NCBI GenBank assembly: GCA_963678855.1
Contig: OY787448.1
Span: 310,001 to 374,000 of the forward strand
Direction of reading: 5' to 3'
DNA: 64,000 nt
Origin: F22 sp963678855
GTDB lineage: Bacteria; Bacteroidota; Bacteroidia; Bacteroidales; Bacteroidaceae
Numbering within the stretch: position 1 is the first letter of the stretch; every line of letters starts with the position of its first letter. Positions 53,248 through 62,974 of this stretch are shown here, one piece after another. The notes beneath the pieces were generated by a model, which did not search any database, was not told the DNA's origin, and was given only the letters and a program-made list of their open reading frames with translations. Position numbers and translations under genes: made by a program.

Positions 53248-54318
53248 TTATTGACCATCCCTTATAAACTCGTGGTTTGAGAACTGATTAAAGTCATTTT
53301 TAGTATACCCGCTTCCATAATTCATCCAGATCTCTCTGCATTCACATTCTAAACAGACATCATTCAGCTTGCAGTAGCAACGTTCCAATGCTAGAAAGGC
53401 ACAAGCGATATAATACTCCTTGTGGCAAGCATCCGTTTTTTCGAAGCATAGTATAGTGCGTTCAATAATCTCTATAGTCTTCACAACCACGTCATTGCAC
53501 TGCGTCTTATCAATGGCAAGCGATACATAATATTGCAAGTGCGTCACAGCTCGCATAAACACATCCAGTTTGAGCTGTAGCGCCTTATATTGTACAGCTG
53601 GCATCGTAGCTCTACTTAGCGCAATCAGCTTGTTCAAAGCTGCAATTTCTCCGAAGAGCATTTGAATTGTTCTATCCATGCCCTCAATCCAGCGATACAC
53701 ATCCAAACACTTACAGATGATATGTTTTCCACAAAACAGATGCCTATTAACTAACTTAGAGACAGACTCAATCCGCACACCAGAAGCCACCACCAAATCA
53801 TGATAAGCCATAGTAATATCCTGTCTGAATCGCCATAAGAAATCCAACTCATCTTCATTTTTGATAAGCAATGCTTCGTAATTAACCAATTCATTCAACA
53901 GTGAAATGTCCTGTGGATACTTAAGATATAACCTTCTCACAGAGTGCCAAATTTCCTTAAACCCTGTCAAAGGTGGGTCAATACAATCCTCAAAAGTACA
54001 GTTTAAAACCACTTTACTTAGTTCAAATAGAGTTTTACTACAATCCTCGCATGGACAATAAGCTACCTTCTCCATAAAATCAGATAGTTCCTCTAGCACT
54101 TGAGCATTTTCACAATTAAAGTGTCCATGAGATTTGACTGCACTAGCTATATATTTGCAGCCTATTTTCATAAGCTCCCAATCTTTTAACTGCATAGTAG
54201 CCCTGATGTAGGCAACAAAGTTGTCTACAGCTTGCTTGTCTCGCATTGCAAAAGCAGCTTTACAAGAATTTAGGCATGTAACTCGGTAGATTATACCATC
54301 AGAATTTACGATCTCCAT
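53248..54318 (-). CDS. Unknown cysteine-rich helical protein
   Basis: 356 residues, cytoplasmic by composition, about 19 Cys. Cys clusters: CPCEDCSKTL (~93), CTFEDC (~111), CGKHIICKCLDVY (~198) and CLECECREIW near the end. Rest is helical, KALQLKLDVFMRAVTHLQYY, with no recognised fold. The CxxC-like pairs could bind zinc or a cluster, but spacing is not a standard zinc finger. It converges with the AraC gene and has its promoter toward 54340, back to back with the esterase gene. I cannot assign a function. Confidence 0.6.
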   Translation of the reverse strand: MEIVNSDGIIYRVTCLNSCKAAFAMRDKQAVDNFVAYIRATMQLKDWELMKIGCKYIASAVKSHGHFNCENAQVLEELSDFMEKVAYCPCEDCSKTLFELSKVVLNCTFEDCIDPPLTGFKEIWHSVRRLYLKYPQDISLLNELVNYEALLIKNEDELDFLWRFRQDITMAYHDLVVASGVRIESVSKLVNRHLFCGKHIICKCLDVYRWIEGMDRTIQMLFGEIAALNKLIALSRATMPAVQYKALQLKLDVFMRAVTHLQYYVSLAIDKTQCNDVVVKTIEIIERTILCFEKTDACHKEYYIACAFLALERCYCKLNDVCLECECREIWMNYGSGYTKNDFNQFSNHEFIRDGQ

Positions 54319-54469
54319 TTGATTTATCTATAAGTGTTAAGTCTTCGCACAAATGTAACAATAATTATTTCAGATACTCTATTTAGAGTATTAAAAATAT
54401 GTTACATAATCAATACAAACCTTTTGCAGGGCCTCCACTATGCATATTTGAACTTTTACAACATTTTCC

Positions 54470-54499
54470 TTGTCAATGTAACTAGACTTTATACCTTTG
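54470..54499 (+). promoter_or_regulatory. Promoter of the esterase gene
   Basis: TTG at 54470-54472, 19-base gap, TACCTTTG at 54492-54499, a close fit to the Bacteroidota consensus, 31 bp before the ATG at 54531. Confidence 0.7.
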
Positions 54500-54530
54500 T
54501 ATAAACCAAATGTTCATTAAACAAATAACC

Positions 54531-55733
54531 ATGAAAAGAAAACTAACTTTCCTACTCCTATTATTTTGCATCTTTACCCTGCAAGCACAAGAAGCTCTAC
54601 GAAGTAGTGGCCCTCTCCTATCCCCCGAGATCCACCCTGACCATACTGTCACTTTCCGCTTGAAAGCCCCCAAAGCTGTGAGAGTACAAGTCACAGGAGA
54701 CTTCCTGCCCACACAAAAGATTAAGGGTCCCCAAAACAACACATTCGATATCCCAGGTATAGTCGATTTGATCGAAAAGAAAGACGGCGTATGGCAATAC
54801 ACCACCCCTAGACCATTAAGCCCCGAACTATACAGCTACTCCTTCAAAGTAGACGGACTTCGCATGCCCGATCCAGCCAATGTCTACCTTATACGCGACG
54901 TAGCCACACTTACCAACGTATTTATTATTGATGGAGACCAAGCCGATTTATATAAAGTCAATCAAGTACCACATGGCACCGTATCCCGCATCTGGTATAC
55001 TAGCTCTACTCTAGGCATGGATAGACGCATGACTGTGTACACTCCTGCTGGTTATGAAAACAGTCGCAAGCACTATCCTGTACTCTACCTTCTTCACGGT
55101 ATGGGTGGCGATGAAGAGGCCTGGATATCTCTAGGGCGTGCTTCGCAAATACTAGACAACCTGATCGCACAAGGCAAAGCACAACCTATGATTGTGGTTA
55201 TGCCCAATGGCAACGCTTCTCAAGAAGCCGCACCAGGTGAGTCTGCTCAAGGCATGACGCCCCCTACATTTCAACTACCTAAGACAATGGAAGGTTCATA
55301 CGAAAAATCCTTTCCAGATATAGTACGATTCATCGATAAGCACTACCGCACCATTAAAAGAAAGTCAGCACGTGCCATAACTGGGCTATCGATGGGTGGC
55401 TTCCACTCTATGCATATCTCCAAACAATATCCTGATATGTTCGATTATGTTGGATTATTCTCCGCTGCTATTATGCCAGGGCAAGAAGTATCCTCACCAA
55501 TTTATGACAATATGGAAAGCAAGTTGCAGATACAGTTTGCAAAAAAGCCTGCACTCTACTGGATAGGAATCGGCAAAACAGACTTTCTATACAAAGCCAA
55601 TGTAGAATACCGCAAAGAACTCGATAAGCATGGACACCCCTACACCTATTTCGAAAGCGATAAGGGACACTGCTGGAGAAACTGGCGTATATATCTGAGT
55701 GAGTTTGTACCATTATTGTTCGATAAAAAGTAA
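54531..55733 (+). CDS. Secreted esterase with CBM48-like domain (EstD/feruloyl-esterase type)
   Basis: 400 residues from ATG 54531 (MKRKLTFLLLLFCIFTLQAQ, signal peptide). Residues ~28-130 form an E-set/CBM48-like domain (HTVTFRLKAPKAVRVQVTGD; YSYSFKVDGLRMPDPANVYL). From ~150 an alpha/beta hydrolase of the esterase D type: RRMTVYTPAGYENSRKHYPV, YLLHGMGGDEEAW, nucleophile Ser near 286 in GLSMGGFHSM, and His near 380 in DKGHCWRNWR. Bacteroidota use such enzymes to remove feruloyl or acetyl groups from plant polysaccharides. No sus genes adjoin it. Confidence 0.9.
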   Translation: MKRKLTFLLLLFCIFTLQAQEALRSSGPLLSPEIHPDHTVTFRLKAPKAVRVQVTGDFLPTQKIKGPQNNTFDIPGIVDLIEKKDGVWQYTTPRPLSPELYSYSFKVDGLRMPDPANVYLIRDVATLTNVFIIDGDQADLYKVNQVPHGTVSRIWYTSSTLGMDRRMTVYTPAGYENSRKHYPVLYLLHGMGGDEEAWISLGRASQILDNLIAQGKAQPMIVVMPNGNASQEAAPGESAQGMTPPTFQLPKTMEGSYEKSFPDIVRFIDKHYRTIKRKSARAITGLSMGGFHSMHISKQYPDMFDYVGLFSAAIMPGQEVSSPIYDNMESKLQIQFAKKPALYWIGIGKTDFLYKANVEYRKELDKHGHPYTYFESDKGHCWRNWRIYLSEFVPLLFDKK

Positions 55734-55784
55734 GAGATATTCCCAAAGAGTAGTATCTAATAAAAGAGATTAGCTATCTCACAT

Positions 55785-55822
55785 AACAATGGCCTGTCGA
55801 CACACATCGATAGGCCATTGTT
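55785..55822. terminator. Bidirectional terminator between esterase and Sel1 genes
   Basis: AACAATGGCCTGTCGA pairs with TCGATAGGCCATTGTT around a 6-base loop, with one mismatch. Lies between two convergent genes. Confidence 0.8.
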
Positions 55823-55847
55823 TAATATAGTCAGAATCTATCAAAAG

Positions 55848-56954
55848 CTATTTTTCCAATCCTTCCAATCCTTCCTTACCCGCTTCTTCCCCTAGGCTGG
55901 CCGCCTCCTTATAATACTCATGTGCTTTGGCCAAATCTTTTCGCACCCCATAGCCATTTTCATACATATATCCCATATTGGCCTTAGCCGCAGCATGTCC
56001 CTGCTTTTCAGCCATACTGAAATACTTCACTGCCACTCTATAATCAAGGGGCACCCCTCTAGCAGCCAGATACATAAATCCGATAGCATTTTGCGCCTCC
56101 GCATTACCACGCATAGCCGCCAAATGGTAATACTTCGCAGCTAGCTTATCACTTTGAAAATACTCTTTTTCCTTGTTCATATAACCATCGAAATACATAT
56201 TCCCTAGAGCCAGTTGCGCCAAAACCTGTCCATGATCAGCAGCCATACGATAATATGACGCCGCCTTTCCCTTATCCATATCCACTCCGTTACCAGATAC
56301 ATACAAATCTGCCAGATGCTTGCGTGCGTCAGGATGCTTTTTGTCCGCTGCCATAGTCAGATACTTTGCAGCTAAAGTATAGTCCTGCTCCGCACCCAAT
56401 CCATTGAGATACATCGCTCCTAGAGTTGCTTGCGCTTGCGTATGCCCTTGATCGGCCGCCATTTTGTAGTACTTCACTGCCTGCTCCAGATCTTTCGTCA
56501 TCATCGTGCCCGAATCGTACATCTCCCCTAAAAAATACTGTGCTTTTATATGCCCGTTTGCAGCCGCCAACAAATAATAGTAGTTCGCATGCGTATAGTC
56601 CTTATCCACATCTTCCCCTTTGAAATACTTCTTAGCCATGCGATATTGCGCATCCGCATGCCCCTGTTCAGCAGCCAAAATATAATATTTTACTGCCGCT
56701 TTAGTATCCGTATATGTATTGTAGAAGAAATCCTCATACCACCGCGCCGTCTCATACTGCGCAGCCGCATGTCCTAGCTTAGCCGCCTTACAGAAATACT
56801 TGGCTGCCTTGTTATAGCTTCTCTTTCGAGCATATTCTTTGCCCAGATGATACAGGCTATCAGCCGTGCGGTTGTCAGAAACTATTTGTCCGTAAGCACA
56901 CTGCACAGTGACAACCCAACTGGCGAGTAGCAAGATACGATTCCACTTATTCAT
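55848..56954 (-). CDS. Secreted Sel1-repeat protein
   Basis: 368 residues. Signal peptide NRILLLASWVVTVQCAYGQ. Then eight or nine Sel1-like repeats of 36 residues, each with A..Y...A..G...A...LG.MY..G type spacing, e.g. AVKYYKMAADQGHTQAQATL, LGAMYLNGLGAEQDYTLAAK, IGFMYLAARGVPLDYRVAVK. The C-terminus is a short EEAGKEGLEGLEK tail. Sel1 proteins are protein-binding scaffolds; partners unknown. A remnant of a similar gene lies on the opposite strand at 57180. Confidence 0.88.
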   Translation of the reverse strand: MNKWNRILLLASWVVTVQCAYGQIVSDNRTADSLYHLGKEYARKRSYNKAAKYFCKAAKLGHAAAQYETARWYEDFFYNTYTDTKAAVKYYILAAEQGHADAQYRMAKKYFKGEDVDKDYTHANYYYLLAAANGHIKAQYFLGEMYDSGTMMTKDLEQAVKYYKMAADQGHTQAQATLGAMYLNGLGAEQDYTLAAKYLTMAADKKHPDARKHLADLYVSGNGVDMDKGKAASYYRMAADHGQVLAQLALGNMYFDGYMNKEKEYFQSDKLAAKYYHLAAMRGNAEAQNAIGFMYLAARGVPLDYRVAVKYFSMAEKQGHAAAKANMGYMYENGYGVRKDLAKAHEYYKEAASLGEEAGKEGLEGLEK

Positions 56955-57179
56955 ATGTACATATATTTACCGCAGCAAGATATAGAAATTAAAATAATAA
57001 CACAAAGATTTACATATGTTTAAAGACATCTATACTAGACAAAGATTGTACAATAAAGCAATTATTTTTTGTCACAATCGCCAAACTTCATACCTTAGTA
57101 GAAAGTCTAGCAAATTTATGGCGAAGGGCTACTTGGTCTACCCAAGAACAGACAATTGACAGAACAGTATTTTGACAAA

Positions 57180-57394
57180 GCCGCAAATCATAATGAGAGA
57201 ATGGCTAGTATAGTTGCAAGTCTCCACAGAGCTGGCAGATATGGCGTAAAAAAATATCAACAAGTACATAGAGTACGCTACATTAGCTGCAGGCCAAGGC
57301 ATAACCAGCCTTTATTTTGACCTTGGCAAGTTATATGAACTAGGCAAAGAAGTCCCCCCAAGATTTAGAGAAAGCTCTGATGTATTACACAGCC
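57180..57394 (+). pseudogene. Sel1-repeat gene remnant
   Basis: Short pieces with Sel1 character: INKYIEYATLAAGQGITSLY and FDLGKLYELGKEVPPRF in a frame without start, broken by small frameshifts (the CCCCCC run near 57356 is one). The transcript end is kept as a strong terminator at 57395. Confidence 0.5.
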
Positions 57395-57437
57395 AAATCT
57401 GCCCGCACTGTACCTCAAGTACACTGCGGGCAGATTT
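57395..57437 (+). terminator. Strong terminator after the Sel1 remnant
   Basis: AAATCTGCCCGCACTGTAC pairs with GTACACTGCGGGCAGATTT with one internal mismatch around CTCAA; T-rich on the plus side. It lies just before the convergent 57469 gene and could serve both. Confidence 0.85.
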
Positions 57438-57468
57438 TATATTTTATAAAGCGACACGAAGCACCATA

Positions 57469-57765
57469 CTACAATCGCCACTCAGCATTCTCATTCACAC
57501 TACCAAATATATTCGCACTATCTGCTACACCTAGATATTGAAGGCTTGGAAGTTGGCGCAGATACATAGCCATTTCACTGTGTACATGTCCAAACGGATT
57601 GGCTTTATCTCTACAATCAGCCAATGCATCAATATATTCCACCTGATGACATTGAGTAAAGACCTGAATAAATCGGTGGCTATCAAATCTTACTCCAGGG
57701 CCAATCTTTGTTTTAATCACGTTTAGTGCATCGTCTTTCAATGCGTTTTCTAGATTTGTATGCAT
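57469..57765 (-). CDS. Unknown small protein, 98 residues
   Basis: No signal peptide or membrane span. ALNVIKTKIGPGVRFDSHRF, VEYIDALADCRDKANPFGHV, HSEMAMYLRQLPSLQYLGVA, DSANIFGSVNENAEWRL: mixed alpha/beta, ordinary composition. Looks like a real coding frame, but no family is recognised. It ends just before the terminator at 57395, read on its own strand. Confidence 0.55.
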   Translation of the reverse strand: MHTNLENALKDDALNVIKTKIGPGVRFDSHRFIQVFTQCHQVEYIDALADCRDKANPFGHVHSEMAMYLRQLPSLQYLGVADSANIFGSVNENAEWRL

Positions 57766-58356
57766 AACATTTGAGTTTAAAAGGTTATTATTCTTTAGTA
57801 TAGAACAGGCACTGACGAATATCGTCTTTTAGTGCGCTTCTATCTCATGGTTATTCTTTTAGTGTGTGCTTCAAATGTACGGAAAATATTTCAGACATAC
57901 AAGGTCCATCGCTATTATGACCATCATTATATTTCGTCATATCTATCTTCTCCAGACAAGTGCTGCGATAAGCCGTAGGCGATTTCTTACTCTGATAGTC
58001 AACAGCGTCCACTCGGAAGGTTCGCCAACATCGCATTAACATTACTTAATTTAAAGGCAGCATTTATAGTCGTTTTTATGTTGATATTTTTTACTAACGA
58101 AACAATTAGTTACAACTCCAAGCAAAATACAGTTAAATTTATTGTGCATTTCGCTTGCGAATTATGTTTTATTTGCGTATATTAGCCTCCCACCCACAAA
58201 TGGGCTGGAACTATAAAAAAGCGTGCTGTCTCTCTACAGCGTAGAAAGTTGATGATTTTGATTATTTTCTGCTAGCTAGAATGGGTCTTTAGTTCGACGC
58301 TTTCCTTTATTTTATTCGATCCTGCGGAACTAGGGATCAACTTAATACATAATATT
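57766..58356. other. Interval without a supported gene
   Basis: A minus-strand frame at 57851-58042 has unlikely composition and is not called. A small inverted pair GATCC/GGATC lies near 58318-58338, before the next gene. Confidence 0.35.
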
Positions 58357-58719
58357 ATGAGTAGAGTAGATTATAACCGAGAAGTAGAGTTTGGATTCTC
58401 ATACAAGACAGTGTTTAATGCGATGAAAGAAGCTGTTCGCGATATGAGTGGAATTAGCTTATCCAGTGCCAATGAAGGAAGTGGATCTTTTGTTTTGGAA
58501 ACGGAGGCCCGGCTTCTGAGTCTGGGGGAAAAGATATCGATTCGTCTACAGCAGCTAGCACCGAATCGAACAAAGATGGAAGTTTTGTCCACACTTGGAG
58601 TGAGTGAAGCTTTCGAACGAGATCAAGATTTTGGAGTAAACCGAAAGAATGTCATCAAAGTGCTTGATCATATCTCAAAGGTGCTATCAGAACACCACGG
58701 GCTTAGAGATGATAAATAA
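58357..58719 (+). CDS. Unknown small protein, 120 residues
   Basis: EFGFSYKTVFNAMKEAVRDM, SGSFVLETEARLLSLGEKIS, IRLQQLAPNRTKMEVLSTLG, NRKNVIKVLDHISKVLSEHH: an alternating strand/helix pattern that resembles small DUF1499- or Bet v1-like folds used to handle lipids or metals, but the match is only general. No signal peptide. Single-gene transcript with a terminator at 58752. Confidence 0.7.
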   Translation: MSRVDYNREVEFGFSYKTVFNAMKEAVRDMSGISLSSANEGSGSFVLETEARLLSLGEKISIRLQQLAPNRTKMEVLSTLGVSEAFERDQDFGVNRKNVIKVLDHISKVLSEHHGLRDDK

Positions 58720-58751
58720 CTAACTATTGACCTCTTTCTAATTTTGAAATA

Positions 58752-58793
58752 GACCTCCTAGGATGCTACCCCACTGTAGTAAACTAGGAGGTC
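58752..58793 (+). terminator. Terminator of the 58357 gene
   Basis: GACCTCCTAG pairs exactly with CTAGGAGGTC around a 22-base loop that itself has a weak CTAC/GTAG pair; followed by ATTCTTTTTG. Confidence 0.8.
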
Positions 58794-59083
58794 ATTCTTT
58801 TTGTTTTTCTATTCAGAATAACCGTTCTGTAATTATCGAAAAAGCGAGCATCTGTAGATTTTTGATCTTCAAACACCTCCTCTTTTTTCAGGGCCGCTTC
58901 CAGACAAGCCAGAATCTGCCCTTCATACCCACCCACATAGGTCTGGATAGTCAAAAGAATTGAATACTCTCTTCAAAATATACCCCAAACGCCATTTGTC
59001 AAGTTTTTGTCAAGCCTATTTTTTCGTCCTTCGCTGCAAAAACACTATTTTTGTACAATTAGTCCACATTTAACATGAAAGAA

Positions 59084-60220
59084 ATGAAAATCAAAACATT
59101 ACTATTCCTATGCGTTTTATTGTGTACCGCATGTCACAATGCCTATATCGACAAAGATCTAGAGCAACATCTTAGAGCACTTGACTGTAAAAAGATCGTA
59201 CAGTTGGAAGAACTGACCAACTATATGTGGGACACGCTATATGTAATCAAGCCATACGGCACACTTGAAAGAGCAGGTATTAAAAATGCTCCACGAGCGT
59301 TGAAAAAAGAAATTGGCGCATATGGTCCCAGAGAGGGCTTCTGCGTACTTGTCTTTTCGCTCGAAGGCGAAGTCGTGAAATACGCCCAAATTCCTTATGA
59401 CGCCTACGACTTTCACTACTACCCTGATATTCTAACTCCCGAAAGCACCATCAGCAAAGGCTGGGTAGCCGAAAATGTCGAAAGATTCTATCACAATTAT
59501 ATCAACCATCAAATAAACCATCTCTCAGACCCAGATAGTTTGTACGAAGGATATATGGGAGATCGAATGAGAGCCAAAATCAAGCGACTCTCTTATTCAA
59601 GCGATGTCGACCCGTTGACTCGTAGCCAAGATGTAAGCCAAGATATGCTAAAGACACTAGACGTGAAATGTCTAGGTAGATATTGGTATATGGTCAGTTT
59701 CTTCGGAGATAAAAACGATAGTACATCAATGATCAAGATTCCAGTCCAGGCTATGAAGTACAAAGATGGTATCCTAATCACATACATCACTCCGTGGTGG
59801 AACAAAGACAAGTACGGCAGAGACATATTGTCCTATGACTTCACTTCAGAAAGTCAGATTGATCACACCTCAGCCTTGACATTTCTCACTAGCTTCTATA
59901 AAGCGTATGGTACCGTATATGCTACTGGCTTTAGTATAAACAAAGATTTACCTAAGCTTCGTGCACACAATTTATCGAAAACAGCTCTAGCACAATTCAA
60001 AAAAGCTGAAGAACAAGAATTTTTAGACTGTAGAGATGGCTATGACCTACTCTTCAATGATTTTGACTTCGATAAAGCTTCGCATCATACTATGCAGTTC
60101 AAACATGTAAAAGATGATGATTACCAAGTAAGCTATGCGAAGGGAGACTATACAGTAGAACTGACTCTCACCGTGAAGAAAGTTCAAGACAAATATGTAA
60201 TTGATAGCATTAAACCATAA
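59084..60220 (+). CDS. Lipoprotein with DUF3828-like domains
   Basis: 378 residues from ATG 59084 (MKIKTLLFLCVLLCTAC, lipobox CTAC). First half: IVQLEELTNYMWDTLYVIKP, GFCVLVFSLEGEVVKYAQIP. Middle: DVKCLGRYWYMVSFFGDKND, STSMIKIPVQAMKYKDGILI. Last third: ALTFLTSFYKAYGTVYATGF (FYk.Y pattern of DUF3828), then YQVSYAKGDYTVELTLTVKK. Same strand pattern as the 50079 protein; the first half recurs in the 60252 protein. A TATTTTTG at 59046 could be its -7 box. Function unknown. Confidence 0.75.
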   Translation: MKIKTLLFLCVLLCTACHNAYIDKDLEQHLRALDCKKIVQLEELTNYMWDTLYVIKPYGTLERAGIKNAPRALKKEIGAYGPREGFCVLVFSLEGEVVKYAQIPYDAYDFHYYPDILTPESTISKGWVAENVERFYHNYINHQINHLSDPDSLYEGYMGDRMRAKIKRLSYSSDVDPLTRSQDVSQDMLKTLDVKCLGRYWYMVSFFGDKNDSTSMIKIPVQAMKYKDGILITYITPWWNKDKYGRDILSYDFTSESQIDHTSALTFLTSFYKAYGTVYATGFSINKDLPKLRAHNLSKTALAQFKKAEEQEFLDCRDGYDLLFNDFDFDKASHHTMQFKHVKDDDYQVSYAKGDYTVELTLTVKKVQDKYVIDSIKP

Positions 60221-60251
60221 TACACAATCAGTCCACAACTAAGATTAAGAA

Positions 60252-60866
60252 ATGAAGAAGAAAATATCCACAACCCAAGCCTTCCTCATCCTATTCGCAG
60301 CTACTGTTGTGCTCATTCTCCACTTCACCTGTCCAGGCAACGTGTTGCAACTAGGCGATGTCACAGTCTTTTGGGGTAGAATGCCAGAGAATCCTCCTGA
60401 AGGAGTCTCTATCTCCATAGGGAGCAATAGATTACCTACAATGAAGTTCAGATCCTGGTATAGTGATATCGACAGCTTACATCACTCAGATAAAGGAGAC
60501 ATTCCTTATCTAACAGAATTGATCCAGGGAGCAAAAAAATCGGCACAACTGCAAGAACTTACCAACTGCCACTGGGATACCCTCTATATCGTAAAACCAC
60601 ATCACACGCTCGAAAGTCTAGGGATGGCCAAAGTGTTTCGTGAATTGGAAGAAAAGATTAGCGAAACTCCCTCTAAAGATGGTAGTTGCGTCCTTGTCTT
60701 TTGGTCTGAAGGCAAAATCGTGCAATATGCCTCCATCGAGAATAAAACCTTTGACTTCAAACGTGCCCCAAATATCCTGACTCATGATATCGCTTGCAGC
60801 AACAAAACGTTTGCCCTAGGACCCATATGTATTAATTGGAAAAGGACTGAACATACTTATCAATAA
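60252..60866 (+). CDS. Membrane-anchored paralogue of the 59084 N-terminal half
   Basis: 204 residues. N-terminal membrane helix (AFLILFAATVVLILHFTC) instead of a lipobox-only signal, then QLQELTNCHWDTLYIVKPHH and SCVLVFWSEGKIVQYASIEN, clearly paralogous to the first half of the 59084 protein. It lacks the second, DUF3828-like half: the chain ends soon after, in FALGPICINWKRTEHTYQ. Either a shortened member or a 3'-truncated one. It follows by 31 bp and is probably cotranscribed. Confidence 0.65.
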   Translation: MKKKISTTQAFLILFAATVVLILHFTCPGNVLQLGDVTVFWGRMPENPPEGVSISIGSNRLPTMKFRSWYSDIDSLHHSDKGDIPYLTELIQGAKKSAQLQELTNCHWDTLYIVKPHHTLESLGMAKVFRELEEKISETPSKDGSCVLVFWSEGKIVQYASIENKTFDFKRAPNILTHDIACSNKTFALGPICINWKRTEHTYQ

Positions 60867-61226
60867 AGAAGAACGAAGAAGCTGATTCTCCTGACGCAAT
60901 CCTGTGTCTTTGCTCGTGCCCTTGCTCGTGGCATTATGCCACAATCTTCTGTTGCTCAAAAAGCAAGCGCCTAGAGCTCAAAGCGCACTATGACCGCAGA
61001 CTGAAGTCAGACGATCAAAGATTTTATTGTTGCGGCTTTTGAGGAGGCAGAGATACGAATGAAGATTCCTGTGCTGAATAATATCGTGCGGATATGCTCG
61101 AAGATACAAATGGGCAAGAAATTGTGGAAAATCGAAGAAATAAAGAGGGAAGTAAAGAAAATCAAAGAAAATAATGTATCTTTGGGATGATTCGAAAAAC
61201 CTAATTTTTAACCCCACCTTAACGTC
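60867..61226. other. Intergenic region with a short helical ORF remnant
   Basis: From ATG 61062 to 61190 a frame gives MKIPVLNNIVRICSKIQMGK and a charged helical end (43 residues), with coding-like continuation upstream to about 61012; probably the remains of a lost gene. TATCTTTG at 61177 is a good -7 box for the gene at 61227, though no -33 TTG fits. Confidence 0.35.
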
Positions 61227-62678
61227 ATGAAAAAATACATTCTCTTTTTATTGGTCAGCCTATGCTTGCTATCTACTGATGCTTTTGCTCAACGAAAGTT
61301 TAGTTTTGAAAATGGCACCTTTAAGATTTGCCAATTTACAGACATCCATTGGAAATCAGGATCACCAAATTGTGCTCAAACCAAGGCAGCAATACGTGAA
61401 GTATTAAAGATGGAGCAACCTGCACTGGCTGTGTTGACAGGCGATGTGGTCACTTATGAACCAGCGACAAAAGGTTGGACAGAGATCATTCAGCTCTTTG
61501 AACAAGCTAAAATGCCTTTTACAGTAACCATGGGTAATCATGATGCAGAATATTTGAAGAAAGATTCTATTTATACTCTTCTTTTGGCTTCCCCATATTA
61601 TGTTGGAGAGAAAGGGCCTAAAGATATAAAAGGATGTGGCAATTGTGTTATACCGGTGTATGCATCGCATGATCAATCAGTAGTAAAAGCGACACTTTAT
61701 TGTATTGACTCGAATGATTACCCACCTGTAAACACGTATGGTCATTATGATTGGGTGCATTTTGAACAAATCAAATGGTATCGCCAACAGAGTGCATCTT
61801 TTACTAAAAACAATCACGGAAAACCGCTTCCATCTCTTGCCTTTTTGCATATTCCATTGGTGGAGTATAAAGCAATCATAGATGCTCCTGAAACTGTAGG
61901 AAATCAATTAGAAGGAGGCGTTGCTTCTTCTCAGATAAACCCAGGCTTATTTGCTTCTTTTATCGAAATGCAGGATGTCATGGGTGTTTTTGCTGGACAT
62001 GATCATGAGAATGATTTCATAGGACAAAAACATGGCATAGCATTAGGTTATGGACGTGTTACAGGAACAGATGCTTATGGTTCGTTGAAGAGAGGTGCGC
62101 GAGTGATTCAATGCTATGAAGGACAAAGAAAATTTGATACTTGGATTTGTACACCTGAAGGAAGAGAAACCACGTATTATTATCCTTCTGCTTTAACATC
62201 AGCCGATGAAAAAGACATGGTTTATTCTCCTGCTCAGCCATTCACGCCTCAAAAACATGGAGTGGCTTATACGTATTATGAAGGGGAATGTAAAGCAACT
62301 GCTCAAATCGCAAATTGTCAAAAAATAAGTGAGGGCACTATGAATACGATTTCTATTGAAGAAGCACCTGTGAAAGATCATTTTGCCTATGATTTTCGTA
62401 CTTTTATACAGATACCAGAGAGAGGTGTTTATCGTTTTTACACCTATTCTGATGATGGCTCTAAACTCTTTATTGATGGCAAACAAGTCGTCGATAATGA
62501 TGGAGGACATGGCGCTCGTAAGATGGAAGGTAAAATAGCCCTTGATAAAGGTTTCCACGAATTGCGTGTCTTGTATTTTGAAGATTATATGGGAGAAGCC
62601 CTAGAAGTTGGTTTTTGTGGTCGCAATTATCCATCTTCTCCTTTAACAGAAAAAGATCTCTATCTACCAGCAGAATAA
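61227..62678 (+). CDS. Secreted metallophosphoesterase with PA14 domain
   Basis: 483 residues. Signal peptide (YILFLLVSLCLLSTDAFAQ). Calcineurin-like metallophosphoesterase motifs in order: QFTDIHW (D-x-H) near 38, LTGDVVTYEP near 71, TMGNHDAEYL near 108, LAFLHIPLVEY near 205, and GVFAGHDHENDF near 257. This is the purple-acid-phosphatase-like secreted group of Bacteroidota. The C-terminal part (~385-475) is a PA14-type sugar-binding domain: RFYTYSDDGSKLFIDGKQVV, GFHELRVLYFEDYMGEALEV. Phosphatase linked to glycan binding, acting in periplasm or outside. Confidence 0.92.
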   Translation: MKKYILFLLVSLCLLSTDAFAQRKFSFENGTFKICQFTDIHWKSGSPNCAQTKAAIREVLKMEQPALAVLTGDVVTYEPATKGWTEIIQLFEQAKMPFTVTMGNHDAEYLKKDSIYTLLLASPYYVGEKGPKDIKGCGNCVIPVYASHDQSVVKATLYCIDSNDYPPVNTYGHYDWVHFEQIKWYRQQSASFTKNNHGKPLPSLAFLHIPLVEYKAIIDAPETVGNQLEGGVASSQINPGLFASFIEMQDVMGVFAGHDHENDFIGQKHGIALGYGRVTGTDAYGSLKRGARVIQCYEGQRKFDTWICTPEGRETTYYYPSALTSADEKDMVYSPAQPFTPQKHGVAYTYYEGECKATAQIANCQKISEGTMNTISIEEAPVKDHFAYDFRTFIQIPERGVYRFYTYSDDGSKLFIDGKQVVDNDGGHGARKMEGKIALDKGFHELRVLYFEDYMGEALEVGFCGRNYPSSPLTEKDLYLPAE

Positions 62679-62816
62679 ATGTATCTGCTTGTTGAAGAAG
62701 GTTATATGAGCCACAACAGCTGGTTATCGCATTTGGGGATAGGTGTAATATTTTGTAAGCGGCTATTGCATATTGGCGAAAAATATTGTTCGTTTACTTG
62801 GTGACAGAAAGCAAAA

Positions 62817-62856
62817 CTGGCTCCTTATGGCTGTAAAATAAGCTATAAGGGGCCAG
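62817..62856 (+). terminator. Hairpin related to the one at 21555
   Basis: CTGGCTCCTTATGGCT pairs with AGCTATAAGGGGCCAG, with wobbles. The flanks (TTGGTGACAGAAAGCAAAAC before it) match those of the 21555 hairpin, so the two are copies of one dispersed element. It lies 139 bp after the phosphoesterase stop. Confidence 0.6.
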
Positions 62857-62974
62857 AGGTTTGAAATCGGTATAGTGGATATAAAGACTGAGTTGCCACG
62901 ATAGCAACAATAGTGGACTAGTCAAATAATCCCAATATTAACATTTGACACAGTTGAGCTTACAGTCTCATACT

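Noticed and set aside
57851..58042. 63-codon minus-strand ORF
   Set aside because: No start context, no family and poor composition.
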